From JAGOLU01 sp037138475 (lineage in GTDB: Bacteria > Patescibacteriota > Microgenomatia > UBA1406 > GWC2-37-13): 24,229 nucleotides of DNA. The stretch spans positions 1-24,229 of the forward strand of contig JBAXII010000018.1 of NCBI GenBank assembly GCA_037138475.1. Direction: 5' to 3'. Below are positions 1 through 8,711 of this stretch, piece by piece. Below the pieces are notes generated by a model. That model was not told where the DNA came from. It searched no databases and saw only the letters and a list, made by a program, of their open reading frames with translations. The translations under genes were made by a program, and so were the position numbers. Numbering within the stretch: position 1 is the stretch's first letter; each line of letters starts with the position of its first letter.

Positions 1-1967
1 CCACCACCTCCTGAAAACCCTCCTCCTCCACCTCCAAACCCACCCCCCGATGAGCTCGATCTCACTGCAGTCATCGTCGAGACAAAAGACGCACTCGCGC
101 TTGTGAGATCGCGGGTGAAGCTATGCATCACAAACATATTCCCCGATCCCACATACCACTCTGGTGCTTTGGTAAATATATCCTTAAACTGATCGGCCCA
201 GATCTCCACGACCCCGAGTGCCATCGCATAGGGGAGCAAGCGCTCAAAAAGCTCCGGTGTTCTTTCCGGTGCATTCAGATAGTTCATCCGATCTTTTTCA
301 GCAGTTTGCATATACATTTTCAAACCCTGCACTTCCTCTTGGAGAGCTTTGCCTTTTGAAGTATAAAACTGGTAGGTCATGACCAGAGGGACGATACCAG
401 CAGCAGAAACAAACAGACATACCCAATACACGATCGACCCCCATACAAATCCAAGCACCGCAAGTCCGATGAGTAGCCCGAATACATACGGGATGGGCCC
501 ACTCCCTGGACTTGGCGAGGACCTAAAAATACTTTTTTGGACGCCCCAGGATTTAAGTATTTCTTTCATTGCTTCTACGAATGGTGCAAAGGTATAGCGG
601 AGACTCTTGAGCGACACCTCATCCCCTCCTTTACTAAAAATAGCGCCATACATAGTGCTCTCTTCTAGATCCATAGGCTTTTTTTTCATTTCAACGGGAG
701 TTTTGATAAATACCCAGTCACTCCCGATACCAAATATTCCGCCCTGTTCTCGCTTGATTTTCAAATATCCTTTGACTGCCAGAGATAGGATGATGGCAGA
801 GATATCCACCTCATCGACTGACTGGTCTGCGACGAGTCCCACTTGTGCAGGAGTCATCTGATCAGGAGCATCATATCGTGGTGCCACGATCCCCCGCGTG
901 GTGATCCCTTGTGTGGATCGATACCGCAACCAGAGCATGAGTAGCAGAGGCGCGAGGGCCACAAATCCAAAGGTATTTTCACGTACATATCGCACCCAGG
1001 TCCAGGGACTATCTATGTTTCCCACGACTTGTGATTTTGGTACATCCAGTTTGGTGAGTATAGACACACCTTCATAGGGGTTTAGATTTATGATATCAAA
1101 GGTAGTCGATCCATCAGCATTTTTGAGTTCTCCACAGGACTGATCTTCGCTCCCCATAGCTCCTCTATAGCAATATATCTTGCTCTGTATCGCATCTGAA
1201 GTGAGGGTGACGAGCGCACGTTGGATAGGCACGCCCCAAAACTGTGGCACCGCGTTCCAGTAGAACTCCACTACTCCCCTATCATCTCGCAAAGCGCGAC
1301 CCACGGTGTAGCTGATGACATACTGGTGTATGCCCGTTATGACCACGTCAGGGTCGCCTATCTTGAGAAACAGCTCGTTATTTTTGAGTGAGGCGAGCAA
1401 TGACTTCGTACACTGACTGCTCCCTCTCACGCTTGAATCATACTGTACCGCTCCCCCATCGAGGGTCACAGAGACATCTCTGATATCGAGGAGTGAAAAT
1501 CGTGTAGAGTCAAACCCCTCTCCCTGTGGCTGGTAGACCAGAGGGATATATCTATAGATACCATGTTTGGGTACCTCAAAGTTCACCTTGATCGATTCCG
1601 ATACGAGGAGCTCTCCGTCAGTACCCAGTTTGAGATCGACTTTGTAGTCCTCTATCACCCATCCTGACTCGGGGATTTTTGAGCCTGGATCTGAGTAGTC
1701 GCACCCGTCATTTGAGGCTGAGGTGGTACCAGTTGAGGCTGAGCTTGCTCCACTTGGAAGGGGTGACTCTGGGGAGTCTACGAGCTTGCCACTGATCCAT
1801 GTCTTTGTGCTCGAGTTACTCGCACGTTCTCCATTTGTGACCACATTGGTGGTGGTCGTATTGGTATATACCGTCTCAGCGTGGGCCAGGCTCACGTGAG
1901 CTGAGAGCATGAGACACAAAGACAGCAGCTGAAAGATCATCGATCGAGCCCGCTTCGAGTGATGCAT
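1..1967 (-). CDS. DUF2207 family membrane protein, 3' end beyond window
   Basis: The frame is open from an ATG at 1967 down to base 1, giving about 655 residues with no stop, so the C-terminus lies outside the window. The N-terminus is a signal peptide or anchor (residues about 10-30), followed by a Ser/Thr-rich stretch and an extracellular beta-rich domain. A transmembrane helix near residue 330 (GFVALAPLLLMLW) and two close helices around residue 550 follow. After them comes the typical DUF2207 cytoplasmic part (ALGVVEIWADQF) and a glycine/serine-rich tail (GGGFGGGGGGFSGGG), which is also typical. The gene begins 9 nt after the lemA stop, and LemA-DUF2207 pairs are common neighbours. The biochemical role is unknown; an envelope function is inferred. 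A second in-frame ATG at 1940 could be the true start, because no Shine-Dalgarno sequence marks either. Confidence 0.85.
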   Translation of the reverse strand, partial: MHHSKRARSMIFQLLSLCLMLSAHVSLAHAETVYTNTTTTNVVTNGERASNSSTKTWISGKLVDSPESPLPSGASSASTGTTSASNDGCDYSDPGSKIPESGWVIEDYKVDLKLGTDGELLVSESIKVNFEVPKHGIYRYIPLVYQPQGEGFDSTRFSLLDIRDVSVTLDGGAVQYDSSVRGSSQCTKSLLASLKNNELFLKIGDPDVVITGIHQYVISYTVGRALRDDRGVVEFYWNAVPQFWGVPIQRALVTLTSDAIQSKIYCYRGAMGSEDQSCGELKNADGSTTFDIINLNPYEGVSILTKLDVPKSQVVGNIDSPWTWVRYVRENTFGFVALAPLLLMLWLRYRSTQGITTRGIVAPRYDAPDQMTPAQVGLVADQSVDEVDISAIILSLAVKGYLKIKREQGGIFGIGSDWVFIKTPVEMKKKPMDLEESTMYGAIFSKGGDEVSLKSLRYTFAPFVEAMKEILKSWGVQKSIFRSSPSPGSGPIPYVFGLLIGLAVLGFVWGSIVYWVCLFVSAAGIVPLVMTYQFYTSKGKALQEEVQGLKMYMQTAEKDRMNYLNAPERTPELFERLLPYAMALGVVEIWADQFKDIFTKAPEWYVGSGNMFVMHSFTRDLTSASASFVSTMTAVRSSSSGGGFGGGGGGFSGGG

Positions 1968-1976
1968 AAGCGACGA

Positions 1977-2537
1977 TTAGAACTGTACTTTCACGTTCTG
2001 TTTTTCCTCACCCGTGGCTTCAAAATACTTTTCCTCGGTAAAGCCAAACATGCCAGCGACGAGGTTATTGGGGAACACAATCAGACGATTATTGTATTCT
2101 CGAACGCTTCCGTTGTAGTACCTCCTGCTATTTTGTATATCTTGTTCAATTTGTGTGAGCGTTGCCTGCAAATCGAGAAAACTGGCATTCGCCTTCAGAT
2201 CTGGGTAGTTTTCAGCTACTGCAAAAAGGCTTTTCAAAGCCCCAGTGAGCTGATTGCTCGCCATCGCCTTGTCCTCGACTGATCCACCCCCTATAGACAT
2301 CGCACGATACTTTGCAATGTCCTCAAATATCTGAGATTCGTGCTTTGCATACCCTTTTACCGTCTCTACGATGTTTGGTATGAGATCGAAGCGTCTTTTG
2401 AGCTGTGTATCTATCTCGCCCAAGGCTTCCTTGATCTTTTGACGCGCGACAGAGAGTCCGTTATACAAACTTACCAAAAATCCACCAATAACTACTACCA
2501 ATCCTATCAGTACAACGGGAAGTGTAAGAAGTTCCAT
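1977..2537 (-). CDS. lemA: LemA family protein
   Basis: The 186-residue product is the usual LemA length. It has one N-terminal transmembrane segment (residues about 4-25), then the family signature: YNGLSVARQKIKEAL, followed by DTQLKRRFDLIPNIVETVKGYA with its conserved RR..LIPN core. The rest is predicted helical, ending in the YNN...FPNNLVAGMFGF block that is conserved in LemA proteins. It should sit in the membrane with a helical bundle outside. The molecular function is not established. It lies 28 nt after the glycosyltransferase-like gene and 9 nt before the DUF2207 gene on the same strand, so the three are probably co-transcribed. No Shine-Dalgarno sequence is visible ahead of the ATG. 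Confidence 0.93.
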   Translation of the reverse strand: MELLTLPVVLIGLVVVIGGFLVSLYNGLSVARQKIKEALGEIDTQLKRRFDLIPNIVETVKGYAKHESQIFEDIAKYRAMSIGGGSVEDKAMASNQLTGALKSLFAVAENYPDLKANASFLDLQATLTQIEQDIQNSRRYYNGSVREYNNRLIVFPNNLVAGMFGFTEEKYFEATGEEKQNVKVQF

Positions 2538-2565
2538 AGGTATGTGAGAGAAAATATGATAACTA

Positions 2566-3915
2566 CTAATCTATTGTAGCAGAGCCGGACCTCCGCGCGA
2601 GGAGAAGGCTGACTTGTTGCCAGAAGAGTCGCACTCCATCAGACCTCACCTCGAGTGCGGAGTCGATGCGGGATGATATCTTGCACGGAGTCATGAGCTC
2701 GAAAATATGTTCCTGGAGCAGATGTTGTATAAATCTCGCTGCATCATGTGAACCTGAGGGGAGAGGTATACCTCTCCACCTGGTTGATCGATTGCGATAT
2801 GGCTCAAGATGGATTTTTGATCGTGCCGAATCATGCAGTCCATGTGTATCTTCCACACCAGGGACTAGCCCATGCGATCTCAAAAATGAAATATTATCAT
2901 ACTCCTGCCTACCTACGGGAAAGGTAAAAAGGAGCACACTACCGCCTCTTTGGCTGGATTGCTCAAGTGCTTTGAATGCCTGCTCACTCGGCTTCGTGAT
3001 CTCGAGCGATATCAACTCATTCTCATATACTTTTTCATACAGCTTCACGACATCCATGCTTTTTTGCGCAGTATGCAGATGCACAAAGTGCAACTGAGAT
3101 AATTTTTTTATAAACGATTTTGTATATGACACATCTCTGACGACAACATGAAATACAAATCGAGGATTCAGATGGTTAAGTCTGGTGATGATGTGTCTGT
3201 AAAAATCTAGACCTACAGCCGCACCAGAGATGGGAATTGCCACATGTATGGAGTGGTGAGAATGGGGGTGTACCTGGAGCTGTTTTTCTGCACAAAGGTG
3301 ATGCGCTACTACCTTTGAAAAATGTGGGCTTATCGGGTATGGGAGTGCAGTGATTGGATAACTGGTATCACCGAGCGACTGCGCATAGTATTGGAGTTCG
3401 CGCTTGGTGTACTCTGAAGGTACACAGGTCATATCAGCACCTGGCACATACCAGATTGAGAGGGGGCTATCATCGGTCACTTGCACGACCAGAGTGAGCG
3501 GGATACCGATGCGCTCCTCTATCTCGAGGCGCATTTTCGCTATTTTATGTGCAGGGCCAAAGTGAGTCGCCACGATGAGGATGTGCTTTGGTTTTTCAGG
3601 GCGAGCGAGCACTATAGTCTCCATATCATTGACTACTGATCTTGCATTCATCTGAAGGAGTGATCTGAAACAGTAGGTCATCACGCGCTGTTGGAGTCCA
3701 TGCTGGAACCACTCTTGGATCGCCAGGCCAAAGCGAGTAATACTCGTGGCACGATGAATGGTAGATATGAGTGGATCCTCAGTACCCAGCATTGCCGATA
3801 TCTGTGTCCCTTGTTTGCCTAGGCCCTCCTGGAGTGCCAAGGTGACCCGAAGATGTCCAAATCCTGCAGGTGAATGTGCAAACACGACGAGTGTACCCGG
3901 AGGAGGTGAATACAT
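2566..3915 (-). CDS. GT-B fold glycosyltransferase-like protein (MurG/MGDG-synthase-like)
   Basis: The 449-residue soluble protein has no signal peptide. Residues 13-21 (AHSPAGFGH) resemble the N-terminal glycine loop of the MurG/MGDG-synthase group. Residues 155-174 (WYVPGAD...VPSEYTKREL) match the segment where these enzymes read 'aD...vpSe.....l'. IPISGAAVG near 227-235 opens the second Rossmann half, and ITKPSEQAF (305-313) resembles the KPG/KPSE nucleotide-sugar site. GRQEYDN (335-341) corresponds to the usual 'g.Ee.N' after it. These are motif resemblances, so the donor and acceptor are unknown; a lipid or envelope glycan acceptor is a guess. It heads the probable operon with lemA and DUF2207. 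The ATG at 3915 lies 11 nt from a TATACT box. Confidence 0.55.
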   Translation of the reverse strand: MYSPPPGTLVVFAHSPAGFGHLRVTLALQEGLGKQGTQISAMLGTEDPLISTIHRATSITRFGLAIQEWFQHGLQQRVMTYCFRSLLQMNARSVVNDMETIVLARPEKPKHILIVATHFGPAHKIAKMRLEIEERIGIPLTLVVQVTDDSPLSIWYVPGADMTCVPSEYTKRELQYYAQSLGDTSYPITALPYPISPHFSKVVAHHLCAEKQLQVHPHSHHSIHVAIPISGAAVGLDFYRHIITRLNHLNPRFVFHVVVRDVSYTKSFIKKLSQLHFVHLHTAQKSMDVVKLYEKVYENELISLEITKPSEQAFKALEQSSQRGGSVLLFTFPVGRQEYDNISFLRSHGLVPGVEDTHGLHDSARSKIHLEPYRNRSTRWRGIPLPSGSHDAARFIQHLLQEHIFELMTPCKISSRIDSALEVRSDGVRLFWQQVSLLLARRSGSATID

Positions 3916-3926
3916 AGGGTTGATTC

Positions 3927-3955
3927 AGTATAGACAATGAAGCCACAAGCTACAA
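3927..3955 (-). promoter_or_regulatory. Putative promoter of glycosyltransferase-lemA-DUF2207 operon
   Basis: On the minus strand TTGTAG (3955-3950), a 17-nt spacer and TATACT (3932-3927) precede the ATG at 3915 by 11 nt. The predicted transcript would begin about 4 nt before the start codon, so the message would be practically leaderless. The -35 falls inside the heptamer repeat. Confidence 0.5.
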
Positions 3956-3972
3956 GCTACAAGCTACAAGCT
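3945..3972. repeat. Tandem heptamer repeat (acaagct x4)
   Basis: Four perfect head-to-tail copies of the 7-mer acaagct lie between two divergent genes. The array supplies the -35 region of the leftward promoter, so a change in copy number would move or remove that box. Confidence 0.9.
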
Positions 3973-4051
3973 ATCATGCTATAAGGTTCATAGAGTTTGC
4001 GTTGTTTATAAGGCGAGGCTGGTTTTGTCTGGCAATCTTGTCTTATCGTGT

Positions 4052-4080
4052 TTGACTCAGCTTGACAAAAACCTTACAAT
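4052..4080 (+). promoter_or_regulatory. Sigma70-type promoter of beta-propeller gene
   Basis: TTGACT (4052-4057), a 17-nt spacer and TACAAT (4075-4080) form the best promoter match in the window. The ATG at 4091 is 10 nt downstream, so initiation about 7 nt after the -10 gives a leader of only a few bases. This argues against a start at the upstream in-frame codon at 4025, which would precede the promoter. Confidence 0.7.
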
Positions 4081-4090
4081 AGCCCTTGTT

Positions 4091-5785
4091 ATGGATCATG
4101 CAAATCCGCTCCCTCCCATTTTAACCACTGAGAGCATCCAAAAGCCAAAAAACTCACCACTTGGTGGGTATGTGCTGGCACTGGTGGTGCCTTTTATTAT
4201 CACGGTGGGATTGTTGTATGCATACTCCAGATATTCGAACAATATTGATCAGCGAGTTTCTTTTGCACCAGCAAAAAAAATCATCAGAGTCGACGATGGC
4301 ACATTTGGACTATCTACCATCGGATCGGAAGAGGAATATAGAGACATATTGATGCATCTGACCCCCACCCCACGGATAGTTGCTGATACTCTAGCAAGTT
4401 TTGAAGCAGATTTGCGCGCGCCTGCCGCTCGGGATCCCTTTGCCCCCGCCATCATCGACTTACAAAAATCTCTCCTCCCCTCCCCCGCAAAGCTTCTTGC
4501 TGATGGATCAACCCTGTATGCGAGCCAGAATGGGAAAACATATGTTCTCACTTCCATCTCAGGTAAAGATCCACGACAAGCGTCCATCATCCCTGAAGGA
4601 GGCACTTTGCTGTCCAGTCCTGATGCGCTCTTTATACTCTCAGCTGAGGCTCCTGGAAGTTCTCGATTGAGTGCGTATCAGACGAAGGATCCCACAAAAC
4701 CTACAAAGCTGTGGACTCTCACGACGTCACAGACATCACGTATTGTATTCTCCACGTTATACAAAGATGAGCTGGTACTAGGCATCTCGTCATCACTTAC
4801 TACTGGTCTCCCCTGTGCGATGACCATAGCCACTATTTATGACAAACCTGTAGACATCGATTGTGCCACTATCCTCTCCCCTACCACACCATTTATCGCT
4901 GATTCGATTGTTACGATAATCAAAATACGACCGGATGATGCACAGATCGCCAGTTCAATCTCATCATTTGCAAAGCTACCCATCAATGAGCCAGTATTCG
5001 CGGGAGCCGATAGCTTGTATGTGTCATTTCCAATAGCCGAAAGGACAGGGATCGCCCAGATCTCACTCTCTGATTTGAGCGTGAGCACTCTCCAAGTACA
5101 AGGTAAATTGGCGACCAATGGCGCACTCTATGAGATGAATAATGGCAAGCTTGTTGCGGTGACAGAACTCCCCACAACCAATAACTGGAACCTAATTATT
5201 GCATATTCAGGCACTTTTTCAGGTGTTCCCACAGACTCTTTACAAAAAGTGGTAAGCAAGTCGAACATGTATGCACTGCAGAATCATCTGCTTGTGCCTC
5301 CAACAAGCAAAGGCGATCAGTACAGAATTATTGACCTCGCCGACAATTCAAGCGCCTCTCTTGGAGGCGCAATCGAGCCAGAAGGGGTAAATACTCAGCT
5401 ATATCAGCTAGAGGGCGCTTTGTGTTTGATGACTGGCACGAGTGAAGATGATACAACTTTTACTGTTTTTGACTTGACTACATCTACCAAACCAGTCAAA
5501 GTCTCGTATACGCTGTTTGAAAAGTATAAAGCTGGAATAGGCCCTAATGTGAGTAAGTTAGTCATAAATAAAACTTCCCGCAAATTCTACATGAGGGATT
5601 TAAGAGCAGTACATCTTTTTTCATATTCCACCTCTGGAATAATAAAATTATTGAAAACATTTCCAGATTACACATATGATCAAGGTGTTATTGTGGGTAG
5701 TAGGGCATATTTCCTCTCTGAAGGGTCTATTGACAGCGTGAGCTTTGATGATTACATCGTCAATAGGGTAGTGACCCTTAATTAA
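4091..5785 (+). CDS. Membrane-anchored beta-propeller protein (COG4880/Beta_propel-like)
   Basis: With the ATG at 4091 the product has 564 residues. A short Pro-rich cytoplasmic head is followed by one transmembrane helix (residues 27-45) and an extracellular region built of repeated beta strands. Recurrent blocks such as DGSTLYASQNGKTYVL, FAGADSLYVSFP, SNMYALQNHLLVPP and YRIIDLADNSSASLGG look like propeller blades. The 'TP...sI.TIIKI...EPVFAGADSLYVS' segment resembles the secreted C-terminal propeller family COG4880, in which 'vyaS.d.LYv' is conserved. That family has no established activity; a surface binding or scaffold role is inferred. The gene stands alone between a divergent and a convergent neighbour, and its ATG almost coincides with the predicted transcription start. 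Confidence 0.65.
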   Translation: MDHANPLPPILTTESIQKPKNSPLGGYVLALVVPFIITVGLLYAYSRYSNNIDQRVSFAPAKKIIRVDDGTFGLSTIGSEEEYRDILMHLTPTPRIVADTLASFEADLRAPAARDPFAPAIIDLQKSLLPSPAKLLADGSTLYASQNGKTYVLTSISGKDPRQASIIPEGGTLLSSPDALFILSAEAPGSSRLSAYQTKDPTKPTKLWTLTTSQTSRIVFSTLYKDELVLGISSSLTTGLPCAMTIATIYDKPVDIDCATILSPTTPFIADSIVTIIKIRPDDAQIASSISSFAKLPINEPVFAGADSLYVSFPIAERTGIAQISLSDLSVSTLQVQGKLATNGALYEMNNGKLVAVTELPTTNNWNLIIAYSGTFSGVPTDSLQKVVSKSNMYALQNHLLVPPTSKGDQYRIIDLADNSSASLGGAIEPEGVNTQLYQLEGALCLMTGTSEDDTTFTVFDLTTSTKPVKVSYTLFEKYKAGIGPNVSKLVINKTSRKFYMRDLRAVHLFSYSTSGIIKLLKTFPDYTYDQGVIVGSRAYFLSEGSIDSVSFDDYIVNRVVTLN

Positions 5786-6020
5786 GATTTACATATTCAT
5801 TCCATCTGGTTAAAAACACATCTGTGGTTTCACTGTTGAAATATTTTGGTATTGGTGCGCGCCATTGCATAGTGTTACTACTTGTAAATTTCAGAACATG
5901 CAAAAACAAATTTTAGTCCCAAGCATGGCTCAAAAATAATGCTCGCTTTTACTCCTGTTCCCCCCACGATTTGTGACTGAGTCTTTATTACAAGTGCAAT
6001 GTTGATATTGGGCATCAGCT

Positions 6021-8288
6021 TCAGTAGGTATTTACAAGCACAGAAGCAGAGTTATTTGCTGGGGTAGTCTCTGCGCCATAACAGGTTGTAGTGTAGGTTG
6101 TATTGCATAAATCATATGTTCCTGAACAACATCCCTCACCGCCACAACACTCATGATTTTCACAGTGAGTGGATGAAGTAACAGCACACATTGTTGGATC
6201 ATAAGAAGCACTATTCGTGATAGTAGCAGGGGCACCAACAGCTACCTGAGCACTAACGCCAACAGTTACTGTGGCGCCTTTATTGAGAATGAGTGATACC
6301 GAGATATTGCCTGATCCGCTGGCAGAACCACATGAGGATGCGGGGCCGCCAGCAAACGGTGTGCCCGCTGCTGTTATGGTACAGGTCCAAGTAGCTCCGG
6401 TAAGTCCAGTAGGTATGGTATCTGTAAATGTCCCAGTCGCATACCGCGTTGATGCGGCAGGATTGGTTAAAACTACACTATAAACAACGTTTTTGCCTAT
6501 AGCCACATAACTTACATTTGGTGTTGAATATCCCTTACGGACGGTCACATCATTTGCAGTAGCAGAAGGTGTGCCCGTGGGTGTAATGGTTGGATATGGG
6601 GTGGGAGTATTAGTCGGAGTATTTGTGGGGGTATTGGTTGGGGTGGGAGTATTAGTCGGAGTATTTGTCGGAGTATTTGTGGGAGTGGGTGTGTATGCGG
6701 CGATGGTGGGAGATGCACTTGATACTGCAGCATCTCTATCAGATGCTACCCCTGTTGCACTTCGTGCGTAGTTATAGAGTCTAAAGTCATCAATGGTAAA
6801 TCCTGAAGAGTACGTGCCTCCGATACGTAGGTATGGATTGGATGAGTTTTGCATAGGGTTTGCGACTGCGGCAGTCGCGATTGCTACACCATTTAGATAC
6901 ACGGTTTGAGTCGTCCCTGATTTTACTACTTCGAGGTGGTACCACGTCGAGGCAACGAGATCGTTTGCTGCGGTTGCGCTTTCTCCTACGGTGCCCACAC
7001 AAGTACTCCCCGCATTTCCTCCATTTGTCCGCGCATGGAAACAATCCACGCCGGGGCTACTATCATGATTGATCCATAAGCCTGGAGATCTATCAGAGCT
7101 GTCATTGCCAATGGCAAGTATATTTTGCCATTGAGTACCAGTAGTATCATTTAGCTTTATCCACATGCCATAGGTAAAGTTATTTAGGCTTAGTGTAGTA
7201 CTGGAAACCTGGAAATAATTATTGCTTGCTACAGGAAAGTTGAGCCCTCCGCTATTTTTGCCACTAACAGCCCAGTACGTGGGAGGAGTTCCTGCAAATC
7301 TACTATGGAGTGCATTGCCTGACTGGTCATATATCCAGTCTGCAGTGCCCTCATTAAAGTTATACGCAATGATCGGAGATGGTTCGGTAGTGGGGGTGGG
7401 ATTGCCCGCGACTGTCGGAGTAGGAGTATCTGTGGGGTTAGCAGTGGTGACGACAGTCACGCCCGTGGCGTCACTCCACCCGGTGGGTGAGATATTGTGC
7501 ACCCAGATCTTATAGGTATGATCGAGCACAAAGGTAAATGCATATGTGCTGGACGTGAGAGTGTTGCTACAGGCATCAGCTAAATTGGGAGCATCTGTGG
7601 CTCCAAGGGCTCCACAATTGCCTGTCCATGGTAATGCATCTGATTGATCATCTACCCTGATGGCATAGGTATATCCAGCCACTGCATCCCACGTGATCGA
7701 GTGCACTCCTGCAGTGGTCGTGCCAGAGGGAGAGAGGCCGGTGGGAGGAGGGGTATAGATCGCCACGAGATTTCCGAGCGAGTTGAGCTGGAGGGTGACT
7801 TTGGCACTATTGATCTGATTGGTCATCTCAAGCGTATTTTGAGTGCTCGAGTACCCATACGGCTCACCACTAGTTGGTTGGAATACGATGCTATTACTTG
7901 GGAGGTTTACATTTGAAAATATGAGCGTGCCTCCGAGTGACTTTTGTACATTTGTCGAGTTTGATTCGCTATATACACAGGTAGCAGGACTCTCACACTC
8001 GAATATATAGTAGTATTTTGTGCCCAGGGCAAAGTACACCGCCTGAGTCTTTGATATCGAAGATCCCCCCATAGTCCCATCAGTCTTCCCGGCGATAGCC
8101 AGAAGCTGTTGAGATTTGACGTCTGCGGTGAGGCCATCTGTAGACGTGTTTGAGCTCGTATTTACCAGTGCGTTATTAAACGAGACATAGCTCAAAGTGG
8201 AGAGAGACACCGTAATCAGCACAGTAGCAAGGAGCTCAATGAGCGTAAAGGCAGATGATCGAAGCTTTGATTTGAGGATGAGACTCAT
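6021..8288 (-). CDS. Prepilin-like adhesin: type IV pilin N-terminus, LamG, Pro-Thr linker, DUF11-like
   Basis: With ATG 8288 the product has 755 residues (numbering from that Met). Residues 1-13 are a basic leader, then FTLIELLATVLITVSL is the class III prepilin motif with the +5 Glu; the residue before the cleavage site is Ala rather than the usual Gly. A pilin-like head runs to about 180, then an FN3-like region (185-285), a LamG/concanavalin-like domain (about 307-510, ending TIDDFRLYNYARS), a TPTNTPT linker (532-578) and a DUF11-like domain. Eight cysteines cluster in 701-736. Prepilin peptidase processing and assembly at the cell surface are inferred, with LamG as carbohydrate- or protein-binding tip. 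An in-frame GTG at 8321 directly abuts the predicted -10, so the ATG is preferred. Confidence 0.8.
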   Translation of the reverse strand: MSLILKSKLRSSAFTLIELLATVLITVSLSTLSYVSFNNALVNTSSNTSTDGLTADVKSQQLLAIAGKTDGTMGGSSISKTQAVYFALGTKYYYIFECESPATCVYSESNSTNVQKSLGGTLIFSNVNLPSNSIVFQPTSGEPYGYSSTQNTLEMTNQINSAKVTLQLNSLGNLVAIYTPPPTGLSPSGTTTAGVHSITWDAVAGYTYAIRVDDQSDALPWTGNCGALGATDAPNLADACSNTLTSSTYAFTFVLDHTYKIWVHNISPTGWSDATGVTVVTTANPTDTPTPTVAGNPTPTTEPSPIIAYNFNEGTADWIYDQSGNALHSRFAGTPPTYWAVSGKNSGGLNFPVASNNYFQVSSTTLSLNNFTYGMWIKLNDTTGTQWQNILAIGNDSSDRSPGLWINHDSSPGVDCFHARTNGGNAGSTCVGTVGESATAANDLVASTWYHLEVVKSGTTQTVYLNGVAIATAAVANPMQNSSNPYLRIGGTYSSGFTIDDFRLYNYARSATGVASDRDAAVSSASPTIAAYTPTPTNTPTNTPTNTPTPTNTPTNTPTNTPTPYPTITPTGTPSATANDVTVRKGYSTPNVSYVAIGKNVVYSVVLTNPAASTRYATGTFTDTIPTGLTGATWTCTITAAGTPFAGGPASSCGSASGSGNISVSLILNKGATVTVGVSAQVAVGAPATITNSASYDPTMCAVTSSTHCENHECCGGEGCCSGTYDLCNTTYTTTCYGAETTPANNSASVLVNTY
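6552..6695 (-). repeat. Degenerate tandem repeat encoding TPTNTPT linker
   Basis: Inside the prepilin-adhesin gene the minus strand repeats codons for Thr-Pro-Thr-Asn, seen on the plus strand as recurring gtattggt/gtatttgt/gtgggagt units. Copy number of such units commonly varies between strains, which would change the reach of the domain beyond it. Confidence 0.85.
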
Positions 8289-8321
8289 ATATACGTCATG
8301 ACCAAATGGAGAAACATGCAC

Positions 8322-8351
8322 ATCATATCAGAAGAGCAACGCCAACATCAA
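8322..8351 (-). promoter_or_regulatory. Putative promoter of prepilin-adhesin gene
   Basis: On the minus strand TTGATG (8351-8346), an 18-nt spacer and TATGAT (8327-8322, preceded by TGA as in an extended -10) are seen. Initiation near 8315 would leave a leader of about 27 nt to ATG 8288. Confidence 0.45.
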
Positions 8352-8665
8352 GCGGAATGTGATAGCCCATACCAAACAATAGAAAGGACGACCAGTACAG
8401 TTATCAAGCACTATAAGTATCAACGTGAAAATAATTCATATCCATATAGTTTTTTTACCTAACGTATAGCGAAATAGTTAGCCTCGAAATGATTCGATAC
8501 TTGTGCATCTAGCTTGATCACTTCTCCCATGTTACTGACGTGAACAGATTTCAGTTGAGATGATTTCAAGGTGGAACAATCAGCTTATGACTGGCACCCT
8601 AGAAACTAATGTTGTGCACGGTACATAAATAGCATATACGTATATGAGAGACTCGCAACAAACAG

Positions 8666-8711
8666 CCTAAAAGAGCTATCAGTACTTTTAGGGCTCCCCA
8701 AAACCCTAAAG
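8666..8711. other. Two mutually exclusive hairpins
   Basis: cctaaaag (8666-8673) can pair with cttttagg (8685-8692, 8 bp), while tttaggg (8687-8693) can pair instead with ccctaaa (8704-8710, 7 bp). The middle arm is shared, so only one stem can form at a time. No T-tract follows on either strand, so it is not a plain terminator. Confidence 0.4.
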
